Part shown: positions 37,048 to 43,347 of the stretch, in pieces
How the letters are laid out: the number at the start of each line of letters is the position of its first letter
How positions within the stretch are numbered: position 1 is the first letter of the stretch
Source of the DNA: Veillonella agrestimuris
GTDB lineage: Bacteria > Bacillota > Negativicutes > Veillonellales > Veillonellaceae
Assembly (NCBI RefSeq): GCF_943193065.1
Contig: NZ_CALPCS010000015.1
Coordinates: 1 to 43,347, forward strand
Reading direction: 5' to 3'
Length of the DNA: 43,347 bases
Notes under the pieces: generated by a model
What the model was told of the DNA's origin: nothing
Database searches by the model: none
What the model saw: the letters and a program-made list of their open reading frames with translations, nothing else
Program-made: the position numbers and the translations under genes

Positions 37048-38397
37048 TTAATGGTCGCTTCGTTGCAAATAATATTCTAACACGCGCGGTTCCATATCGG
37101 ACTTCATAGCATATACGATGTCCATAATAACTTTGCCAAGCCGTACTGGATCGTGAACAGCTGGTTTTTCAGAATTAATCAAGGTAGCGCGAACGGTGCG
37201 AATACCCATTTCTTTTAATCGTTTCGAGTCAATGGCTACTGGCTCAGAACCGACAGCGCTATATTGTTCTACCATTTGAATTGGCAATGGCCCATCATTG
37301 GCAAGGACCGTATCAATAATGCCAGCCCCACTATGATCAATAATGGCTTGTACATGATCGGCCAAGGAATAACCAGACGTTTCCCCTGGTTGGGTCATCA
37401 CATTAGCAATATAAAGCTTGTTAGCTTTGCTCGCCCGTACATGGTCAGCAATCTTATCGGTCAACAGATTAGGAATGATACTCGTATATAAACTACCAGG
37501 ACCTAAAATGATAACGTCCGCTTCGTCGATAGCGCGCAATGCTGCCCCTTCTGGTTTTGGACTTTCAGGGGTGCTAAACACACGGCGAATCTGTTTCCCG
37601 CTATTAGGAATATTACTTTCACCATCTACGATAGAACCATCAGTCATTTCTGCACTTAAATTGATAAACTCTGTAGAGGACGGAATGACACGACCGCGGA
37701 CACGCAACAATTTACTAGCCGCTTCGAGGGCTTCATGAATATCGCCATCGTATACTTGCGCCAAAGCCGTAATAAAGAGATTACCGAAACTATGACCAGA
37801 TAATTCATTGTTTCCATCAAAGCGATAGCGGAACAAATTCTCCATATCCCCCTCTTGTTCAGCGAGGGCAATCAAACAGTTTCGCAAATCACCAGGAGCA
37901 ATCATTTGAAAGTCCTCTCTAAGGCGTCCCGAAGAGCCTCCGTCGTCAGCCACCGTTACGATAGCCGACAAATTAGACGTATGGGCTTTCAACCCTCTTA
38001 GCAAATTTGATAAACCCGTACCGCCACCGATAACGACAATTTTGGGACCTTTGTCGAGACGAATATTTTGGAAAATAATATCTGATACTTTGCTAGATGG
38101 ATCAGGCAACACAGCACGGATAATCGTTTTAATAACCTTGCTCGTACCGATGAGCATTAAAATGCCCCCTAAGGCAATGAGTAATAATCCAATCGCAGTG
38201 AGCACAGTATAATTATAAAATCCCGTTAGCGTATACGAATAAGCTAACACAATATCTTCAATAGCAGATAACCATTGATAGTTGAAAAGCAAGGAAATAC
38301 CAATGATCAATAGGCCTACACCTAAACTGAACAAGGTGAGCCATCGTTTTATATTAAGTCCCGGTATTAACCACCGAAACCAACGTTTTCGAAACAT
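37048..38397 (-). CDS. yvcK: YvcK/CofD-like protein with N-terminal membrane anchor
   Basis: The CofD-like fold begins near residue 120 with GPKIVVIGGGTGLSNLLRGLK and VTVADDGGSSGRLREDFQMIAPGDLRNCLIAL. GNLFITALAQ, ILGPGSLYTSIIPNLL and LADHVQAIIDHSG follow. YvcK binds UDP-sugars and supports growth on gluconeogenic carbon and cell-wall precursor supply in Bacillus and Listeria. Unlike Bacillus YvcK, this protein has about 110 extra residues at the N-terminus with two membrane helices (about 22-40 and 63-84), so it is membrane-tethered. 449 residues. AAGGTG precedes the ATG, nine bases after rapZ. Confidence 0.93.
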   Translation of the reverse strand: MFRKRWFRWLIPGLNIKRWLTLFSLGVGLLIIGISLLFNYQWLSAIEDIVLAYSYTLTGFYNYTVLTAIGLLLIALGGILMLIGTSKVIKTIIRAVLPDPSSKVSDIIFQNIRLDKGPKIVVIGGGTGLSNLLRGLKAHTSNLSAIVTVADDGGSSGRLREDFQMIAPGDLRNCLIALAEQEGDMENLFRYRFDGNNELSGHSFGNLFITALAQVYDGDIHEALEAASKLLRVRGRVIPSSTEFINLSAEMTDGSIVDGESNIPNSGKQIRRVFSTPESPKPEGAALRAIDEADVIILGPGSLYTSIIPNLLTDKIADHVRASKANKLYIANVMTQPGETSGYSLADHVQAIIDHSGAGIIDTVLANDGPLPIQMVEQYSAVGSEPVAIDSKRLKEMGIRTVRATLINSEKPAVHDPVRLGKVIMDIVYAMKSDMEPRVLEYYLQRSDH

Positions 38398-38406
38398 ACT
38401 ATCACC

Positions 38407-39327
38407 TTATTGTTCATCACACGCAGATATCACTTGGTGTGGATTGAAATCCTCTTCTACATTATTTTTCATCATATCTCGGTGTTCAATAGATACACGG
38501 TATCCTTTTTCTGAAAGATGCGCATATAGCGCTTCTGCCATGGCTACAGAACGATGCATACCACCCGTACAACCGACAGCGACGATAAACTGCGACTTCC
38601 CTTCTTGCTCATAATTTGGTACGAGAAAATCGATAGTATCGAAATAGCGTCGTTTAAACTCTTCCGTTACATCAAAGGAATGAATATATTCATTAACTTC
38701 TTTAACGCGACCAGTTTTATGGCGGTATTCGGGAATGTAGAAAGGGTTTGGCAAAAATCGTACATCCCAAACCATATCGGCATCGAGAGGTAATCCATAT
38801 TTAAAACCAAAACTCACGACAGTAATCGCCATGCCTTGTTTTTGACCGACTTGAGCAAAACGCTCTTTTAAATAGTCTTTTAAGGCTGCCGTTTTCATAT
38901 TAGTCGTGTCAATAATGAAATCTGCTTTATGTCGCACCGAATCAAGGATTGCACGCTCCTGTTTCAAGCCAGAAGTAATACGACCATTCGGAGCCAATGG
39001 ATGACTGCGTCGCGTCTCTTTATAACGGCGAATCAATGTTTCATCAGTGGCATCCATAAATACGATTTCATAATCCACTTTCATTTCTTTTAAATTATCA
39101 AGAGATGTAGATAAGGCTTCGAAAAATTCACCGCCCCGAATATCTACCACGAGGGCTACTCTGTTCGTACGTTCCCCACCTTGGCGACAAATCTCGCTCA
39201 ATTTAGGAATCAACACAGGTGGAATATTATCGATGCAAAGATATCCCATATCTTCTAACGCTTGTAGAACTTGTGTTTTACCGGCACCAGACATACCTGT
39301 AACTATTAGTAAACGAAATGCTTCCAT
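38407..39327 (-). CDS. rapZ: RNase adapter/nucleotide-binding protein RapZ
   Basis: The P-loop GMSGAGKTQVL (about 11-21) opens a RapZ/YvcJ-family protein of 306 residues, with FMDATDETLIRRYKETRRSHPL, VSFGFKYGLPLDADMVWDVRFLPNPF and FIVAVGCTGGMHRSVAMAEAL. The E. coli homologue guides GlmZ sRNA to RNase E; YvcJ from Bacillus hydrolyses NTPs. It is the first gene of rapZ-yvcK-whiA, behind an extended -10. Confidence 0.97.
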   Translation of the reverse strand: MEAFRLLIVTGMSGAGKTQVLQALEDMGYLCIDNIPPVLIPKLSEICRQGGERTNRVALVVDIRGGEFFEALSTSLDNLKEMKVDYEIVFMDATDETLIRRYKETRRSHPLAPNGRITSGLKQERAILDSVRHKADFIIDTTNMKTAALKDYLKERFAQVGQKQGMAITVVSFGFKYGLPLDADMVWDVRFLPNPFYIPEYRHKTGRVKEVNEYIHSFDVTEEFKRRYFDTIDFLVPNYEQEGKSQFIVAVGCTGGMHRSVAMAEALYAHLSEKGYRVSIEHRDMMKNNVEEDFNPHQVISACDEQ

Positions 39328-39368
39328 AGGCGTACTCCATTACTTCACATAATTATATCGTATTCTTT

Positions 39369-39377
39369 ATTATACCA
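39369..39377 (-). promoter_or_regulatory. Extended -10 promoter before rapZ
   Basis: The minus strand has ATGGTATAAT, an extended -10, about 42 bases upstream of the rapZ ATG. No good -35 is seen. It is placed between the hicB terminator and rapZ. Confidence 0.5.
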
Positions 39378-39414
39378 TTTTTAGGTATATATAAATAGCT
39401 TCCTAAAAGGCATG

Positions 39415-39444
39415 AAAAAAGGCCCGACTTTTGTAAGTCAGACC
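39415..39444 (-). terminator. Rho-independent terminator after hicB
   Basis: On the minus strand GGTCTGACTT and AAGTCGGGCC pair (39435-39444 with 39421-39430, two G-U pairs), followed by TTTTTTC. It lies 25 bases past the hicB stop. Confidence 0.8.
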
Positions 39445-39468
39445 ATTTCTTCAAAGAATTTTTTTCGT

Positions 39469-39849
39469 TTACATAGTCAACTTTTTAATCAACGCTTCTT
39501 GTAAAATTTGCGAAAAATTCAAATGTTCACTTAGTGCTCGATCATTCAACCATTGCGGTATGGTTAATGTCTTTTTTACTGATGTACAATGTTTAGCCAA
39601 ATCAATATTAGATTGCACTAATGTTGTAAAAGAATCCGTATCGGTAGTTAACGCTTGAATATTACTAGGCTGAGGAATCTGTTCACCAGTTTCCAACAAA
39701 TGCAACAACGTTAATTCCATACTTTCAACAGCATTAGTCATGACCTCTTCAATAGTATCACCTTGTGTATATGTATCTGGCAAATCGGGGAATTCCAACC
39801 AATATCCGTCATCTTCATAATGAACAATAGCGGGATAAATATATACCAT
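39469..39849 (-). CDS. hicB: HicB-family antitoxin
   Basis: The N-terminal half (YPAIVHYEDDGYWLEFPDLPDTYTQGDTIEEVMTNAVESMELTLLHLLE) is the partial RNase H-like HicB fold. The C-terminal part (LTIPQWLNDRALSEHLNFSQILQEALIKKL) is a ribbon-helix-helix for DNA binding. It is 126 residues. GGGAGG precedes its ATG, and hicA ends 15 bases upstream. HicB neutralises HicA and represses its own operon; the promoter has suitable palindromes. Confidence 0.9.
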   Translation of the reverse strand: MVYIYPAIVHYEDDGYWLEFPDLPDTYTQGDTIEEVMTNAVESMELTLLHLLETGEQIPQPSNIQALTTDTDSFTTLVQSNIDLAKHCTSVKKTLTIPQWLNDRALSEHLNFSQILQEALIKKLTM

Positions 39850-39864
39850 ATAGACCTCCCTTAC

Positions 39865-40041
39865 TTAACGTAAACCAGCCCTTTTTAAAATACTTAATTC
39901 AAGTCCCTTTTTCATATCTTTCCTATGCACTGGCAAAGATATATGTTTAGAACCTTTAACTACAATGATATGACTACCTTTTTGGCGGCTAATAGACCAT
40001 CCATTTTGAAGAAGAAGCTTTAATAATTCTCTATCCTTCAT
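39865..40041 (-). CDS. hicA: HicA-family mRNA interferase toxin
   Basis: This short gene encodes 58 residues: MKDRELLKLLLQNGWSISRQ, then KGSHIIVVKGSKHISLPVHR and a C-terminal KDMKKGLELSILKRAGLR. The G-W-x2-x-RQKGSH motif, with the His of the double-stranded RNA-binding-like fold, and L-P-V-H match HicA. GGGAGA lies before the ATG at 40041. It is first in the operon, the usual order hicA-hicB, and a near-consensus promoter ends 15 bases upstream, so the leader is very short. Confidence 0.9.
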   Translation of the reverse strand: MKDRELLKLLLQNGWSISRQKGSHIIVVKGSKHISLPVHRKDMKKGLELSILKRAGLR

Positions 40042-40055
40042 AGTATTCTCCCATA

Positions 40056-40083
40056 ATTATAACACGTGTATACGTATTGTCAA
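40056..40083 (-). promoter_or_regulatory. hicAB promoter with palindromic operator
   Basis: On the minus strand TTGACA (40078-40083), 16 bases, then TATAAT (40056-40061), with TG before the -10: close to an ideal promoter. The 16-base spacer is two abutting palindromes, ATACGTAT and ACACGTGT, so it is a probable HicB operator. The predicted +1 is near 40049, close to the Shine-Dalgarno sequence itself. Confidence 0.7.
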
Positions 40084-40185
40084 TTATTATAGCTCCTTTT
40101 ATTTAAACTCTGCTATTCTTTATTTCGACTATAAGCCGCTCAATTCCTTGTTTCCCTCCTACACTCTCAATCTTATAAATCTATT

Positions 40186-41529
40186 TCACCCTCCCAATAC
40201 ATCTTCTACAGCTGCCTTACAGAGCACAATAGCTTTATCAAGAGTATCTTTATCTATATTCAATGGCGGATTAAAATAGATGACATCGCCAATGGGGCGC
40301 AATACAAGTCCTCGGTCCATAGCTTTTCTAAATATATGCCACCCAATCCGTTGTTCAGCAGGAAAAGCGTCCTTCGTTTGCTTATCTTTTACAAGCTCGA
40401 TGGCATGAACGAGTCCAATATGACGGATTTCCCCCACATGTGTATGATGGCCTAATGCTTCGTTCAATTTCTCTGTTAGATAGTCAGCTGTATGTTGTGC
40501 TTGTTCAAGGATTTTATCTCTTTTTAAAATCTTAATAACCGCCGTAGCTACACTAGCTGCCAAGGGATTACCTGCATAGGTATGACTATGAACAAATGCC
40601 TTATGGGTGCCATAATCATCATAAAAAGCATTATAAATTTCCTCTGTAGTACATACGATGGCCATTGGCAAATATCCACCAGTCAAGCCTTTCGAAGTAC
40701 ACAAAATATCTGGACACACACCAGCATGTTCAATAGCAAACATTGTACCAGTACGACCGAAGCCTGCCGCAATTTCATCATCAATGAGAAGCACACCATA
40801 TTGATCCGCCAACGCTCTCAAACGACGCAAATATTCTGGCGGATAGATGCGCATGCCAGCCGCACCTTGCAATATAGGCTCAACAATAACAGCTACCGTT
40901 TCATGCCCATACGTTTCAAAAGCTTTTTCTGCACTTTCAAAACATTCACAATCACAAGTATCACGAATTTTCCCATAGGAGCAACGATAACAATCTAATC
41001 CATCAAAATGAATATTCTCCATCATCATAGGCTTGAACAATTGCGCATACAAATCCATACTACCTACGGAAAGAGCACCTATCGTTTCTCCATGATAGGA
41101 TTCGGATAAACACATAAATAAGTGACGCTGCGTTTCTCCTTTTTGATGCTGATATTGAAAGCTCATTTTCAGGGCACACTCTACGGAACTAGAACCATTA
41201 TCACAAAAATTGAATTTTGTTAATCCTTTCGGTACAAGCGTGGCTAATTCTTGACACAATTCAATGGCTGGTTTATGTGTAAAATTAGCAAAAATCACAT
41301 GCTCCAAAGCATCTACTTGTTTCTTAAGGGCTTCATTAATTTCAGGATGACAATGCCCTAATAAATTACACCACCAAGAACTAATGATATCAATATATTC
41401 TTTTCCATTTTCATCGTATAGAAATGGACCATTTGCATAATCGATGAACACAGGGGGAAACACTTCAGCGTCTTTCATTTGTTGGGCTGGATGCCAAATA
41501 TATTTTTGATCTTCTTCTATATAATTCAT
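40186..41529 (-). CDS. bioA: Adenosylmethionine-8-amino-7-oxononanoate aminotransferase
   Basis: BioA uses S-adenosylmethionine as amino donor and PLP to make DAPA, the third step of the classical biotin pathway. IWHPAQQMKDAEVFPPVFI at the N-terminus, ISSWWCNLLGHCHPEI, SESYHGETIGALSVG, LLIDDEIAAGFGRTG and CTSKGLTGGYLPMAIV (PLP lysine near 277) fit. An inserted cysteine-rich stretch near 180-197 (CYRCSYGKIRDTCDCEC) is a typical feature of this subgroup. 447 residues. It is the last gene of the bio cluster; no bioB or bioF is seen, so the window holds only part of the pathway. Confidence 0.95.
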   Translation of the reverse strand: MNYIEEDQKYIWHPAQQMKDAEVFPPVFIDYANGPFLYDENGKEYIDIISSWWCNLLGHCHPEINEALKKQVDALEHVIFANFTHKPAIELCQELATLVPKGLTKFNFCDNGSSSVECALKMSFQYQHQKGETQRHLFMCLSESYHGETIGALSVGSMDLYAQLFKPMMMENIHFDGLDCYRCSYGKIRDTCDCECFESAEKAFETYGHETVAVIVEPILQGAAGMRIYPPEYLRRLRALADQYGVLLIDDEIAAGFGRTGTMFAIEHAGVCPDILCTSKGLTGGYLPMAIVCTTEEIYNAFYDDYGTHKAFVHSHTYAGNPLAASVATAVIKILKRDKILEQAQHTADYLTEKLNEALGHHTHVGEIRHIGLVHAIELVKDKQTKDAFPAEQRIGWHIFRKAMDRGLVLRPIGDVIYFNPPLNIDKDTLDKAIVLCKAAVEDVLGG

Positions 41530-41605
41530 AATACATCCTTTGTATAATCCTCTTATTCTTTTATAGAAATCTTATTCTACATGTCTATGTTAATGTTCTT
41601 TCTTA

Positions 41606-42277
41606 TCATTCATACAAACCAATCAAAACATTAGGATCTATATTAATCATGTCATCACCATCACAGACCGTAGCAATGACAGGAATATGAGTAAGACGTT
41701 CAATGATACGAATATTATCTTTCTCCATCAAACTCCCTGTGTAATGATTTAGAATAATTCCTTTTACAGGTAAATTCTTTTCTTTCATATAATGTGCGGT
41801 CAGTACTGTATGATTAATAGTTCCTAGACCTGCATGACTAACAATAAGAGATGGTAACGCAAACCAATGAACAATATCTTCCAGTAAATAAAAGGCTTTA
41901 TCATCATCACGTAAAGGACAAACGATGCCACCAGAACCTTCTACTGTAACAAATGGATACGCCTCTGACACTCGATGCCAAGCTTTCATAATAACATCTT
42001 TTTCTACAGGATTTCCTTCCCACTTAGCTGCTAAATGAGGTGATACAGGATGCTCATATAGATATGATAACAACATATCTTCTGGTTCACCCATGTGTGC
42101 GATATTGTTAACGTATCCACCATCACTAGTAGCTACGGATGAAGCACCACTAACAGCAACCTTATAATAACCTACATCATATCCGTGCATGCGTAATGTT
42201 TTAATGATCAATGCAGTTATATAGGTCTTACCAATATCTGTACCTGTTCCTGTAATAAAAATACCTTTACTCACCAC
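41606..42277 (-). CDS. bioD: Dethiobiotin synthetase
   Basis: BioD closes the ureido ring of dethiobiotin using ATP and CO2. The P-loop GIFITGTGTDIGKTYITALI (about 5-24), followed by GYYKVAVSGA and TVEGSGGIVCPLRDDD, is diagnostic. The length is 223. It probably starts with GTG at 42277 (or the next codon, GTG 42274), after AAAGGA. It lies 22 bases from bioY. Confidence 0.94.
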   Translation of the reverse strand: MVSKGIFITGTGTDIGKTYITALIIKTLRMHGYDVGYYKVAVSGASSVATSDGGYVNNIAHMGEPEDMLLSYLYEHPVSPHLAAKWEGNPVEKDVIMKAWHRVSEAYPFVTVEGSGGIVCPLRDDDKAFYLLEDIVHWFALPSLIVSHAGLGTINHTVLTAHYMKEKNLPVKGIILNHYTGSLMEKDNIRIIERLTHIPVIATVCDGDDMINIDPNVLIGLYE

Positions 42278-42299
42278 TAAATCAGTCCTTTCTAGCTAC

Positions 42300-42872
42300 T
42301 TATTTCCGAACTAATGGTAATAATCGTTTCCCTAACAATGCAGCAACAATGACCAATACAATATCGCCAGGGATAATTAAAAGAAAACAATACAGAAATA
42401 ATGCATACAATCCTATAGGCGTACCAAGATATAAATCATTAATCATATATACATAAACCATACCACATATATAGACAATAGCCAGTCCTACAAAACTAGC
42501 CATAATCAGTCTCGCTAAAGAAGGCATCTTACTACTATGCGCAATGCGTCCTGTTGCATAAGCGCCACCAATGAATCCTAATAAATAACCAAAAGAAGGT
42601 TGCAAAATATAGGATGGTCCACCACCTTGAGTAAACACAGGTACACCAATAAGGCCTAATAAGACATATAAAGAAACTGCCATAGCGCCACGTTTTCCAC
42701 CTAATAGCAAACCTGCTAATGTGGTGAATAAAACCTGTAACGTAAAGGGGACATAAGGAATTGGCACACGTATATAGGCACCTACTGTTATGAGCACTGC
42801 AAAGAGCGCAAACAAAACTAAATCATGTGTTGTAAGACGAGTTTCTGTGGTACTTCGTGACATACTGGACAT
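42300..42872 (-). CDS. bioY: Biotin transporter BioY
   Basis: BioY is the substrate-binding membrane component of biotin uptake (alone or with ECF subunits). The start at 42872 follows AAGGAGG at good spacing; an ATG at 42899 would add an unlikely tail. About six membrane helices are seen. VGAYIRVPIPYVPFTLQVLFTTLAGLLLG and GLIGVPVFTQGGGPSYILQPSFGYLLGFIGGAYATG are the conserved BioY core. It heads the operon, so uptake and synthesis share one switch. Confidence 0.94.
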   Translation of the reverse strand: MSSMSRSTTETRLTTHDLVLFALFAVLITVGAYIRVPIPYVPFTLQVLFTTLAGLLLGGKRGAMAVSLYVLLGLIGVPVFTQGGGPSYILQPSFGYLLGFIGGAYATGRIAHSSKMPSLARLIMASFVGLAIVYICGMVYVYMINDLYLGTPIGLYALFLYCFLLIIPGDIVLVIVAALLGKRLLPLVRK

Positions 42873-42977
42873 AAAGATCCTCCTTATCGAATGATACATG
42901 GCATACGTTTGCTAACATATAACAGCCATTATTGTTAACTACCTCTATATCTTGATAGTAACATAGTTCTCATTTTA

Positions 42978-43007
42978 CGTAAACCACTTTAATTATTAGA
43001 GTTAACA
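42978..43007 (-). promoter_or_regulatory. BirA-like operator over the bioY promoter
   Basis: On the minus strand TGTTAAC (43001-43007), 16 bases and GTTTACG (42978-42984) match the BirA pattern of two half-sites 15-16 bases apart (TGTTAAC-N-GTTAACA). The right half-site overlaps a promoter: TTTACG, 17 bases, TACTAT. A biotin-loaded BirA would therefore block transcription of bioY-bioD-bioA. birA is not in the window. Confidence 0.6.
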
Positions 43008-43131
43008 TTTTTAGAGATAGATTATATATGTATCAGCATAGAAATACTAAACGATTTTAGCTTATAAATATCTCCATGCAGCTATTATTTCAAAACATAC
43101 ACGTTCTATTTTAAATAAAAGTGAACTTAAT

Positions 43132-43163
43132 AAAAAAAGCAATTTGCATAAAATGCAAATTGC
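43132..43163 (-). terminator. Rho-independent terminator, minus strand
   Basis: GCAATTTGCA (43139-43148) and TGCAAATTGC (43154-43163) form a perfect 10-bp stem, and TTTTTTTATT follows on the minus strand. It would end a minus-strand transcript coming from beyond the right edge. The rest of 43008-43260 is AT-rich and shows no gene. Confidence 0.7.
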
Positions 43164-43283
43164 AAATAAAATACCGCACATAACGATTTTCTTATATCTA
43201 TTTATTTTCTAGTCTCTTATACAATTCTTTATTTTGCTCAAAAATTTCTGCTCATAGAAACACAAAAAAGAGGTTCTATAATA

Positions 43284-43331
43284 AATGTTGGGGTGTCACC
43301 ATCAAGGTGGCACAACCAACATTATTTTTTT
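43284..43331 (+). terminator. Large hairpin with a T-run at the right edge; possible IS end
   Basis: AATGTTGG (43284-43291) pairs with CCAACATT (43316-43323), and GTGTCACC (43293-43300) pairs with GGTGGCAC (43306-43313) with one plus-strand G-T pair. ATTTTTTT follows, so it could be a plus-strand terminator. The preceding AGGTTCTATAATAAATGTTGGGGTG recalls the ends of ISL3-type elements, with the transposase beyond the window. I cannot decide between these. Confidence 0.4.
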
Positions 43332-43347
43332 GCAAAAAAAATAAGCA

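Overview
The window looks like the chromosome of a low-to-mid GC member of the Negativicutes, most likely Veillonella or a close relative. This is inference from gene content and no search was run. Firmicute traits dominate: a PyrR-type attenuator on the pyr operon, the ylxM-ffh-rpsP-khpA-ylqD-rimM-trmD block, and rapZ-yvcK-whiA. A SpoIID/LytB protein sits outside any visible sporulation context. There is no prophage, CRISPR array, tRNA gene or intact insertion sequence. Almost every gene is on the minus strand; only an RclA-like flavoprotein, yigZ and a LysR regulator are on the plus strand.

Layout, left to right. 1-320: two tandem strong minus-strand promoters and a boxA-like motif, read as the leader of an rRNA operon lying beyond the left edge. 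324-9466: a long minus-strand run, ruvC-ruvA-ruvB-spoIID-queA-tgt-yajC-cyclo-ligase-secD-secF, ending in a terminator. 9514-10914: yebC and a SPOUT-like RNA methyltransferase. 11004-14506: a compact accessory cassette (DUF4178 protein, DUF350 membrane protein, small anchored Ser/Gly-tailed protein, glutathionylspermidine-synthase-like ATP-grasp gene broken at a T8 run). 14521-19298: the ylxM-ffh-rpsP-khpA-ylqD-rimM-trmD operon plus an NAD(P)-binding protein. 19392-25756: frameshifted RclA-like gene (+), ECF transporter S component (-), copper ATPase (-), yigZ (+), a 57-aa ORF (-) and a LysR regulator (+).

25790-34507: the pyrimidine operon pyrB-pyrC-carA-carB-pyrK-pyrD (-), with a promoter, a complete three-state PyrR attenuator, a perfect hairpin before pyrK, a strong terminator and, beyond it, a candidate small structured RNA. 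34508-39374: rapZ-yvcK-whiA followed by a translationally coupled, unrecognised exported protein with a charged coiled-coil tail. 39415-40083: a hicA-hicB toxin-antitoxin pair with a palindrome-filled promoter; hicA is only 58 codons. 40186-43007: the biotin cluster bioY-bioD-bioA with a BirA-like operator over its promoter. 43008-43347: a minus-strand terminator and an edge hairpin that could be a terminator or an IS end.

The best candidates for less-described biology are the DUF4178/DUF350/ATP-grasp cassette with its homopolymer frameshift, the small RNA candidate downstream of pyrD, and the exported protein tied to the rapZ-yvcK-whiA operon.
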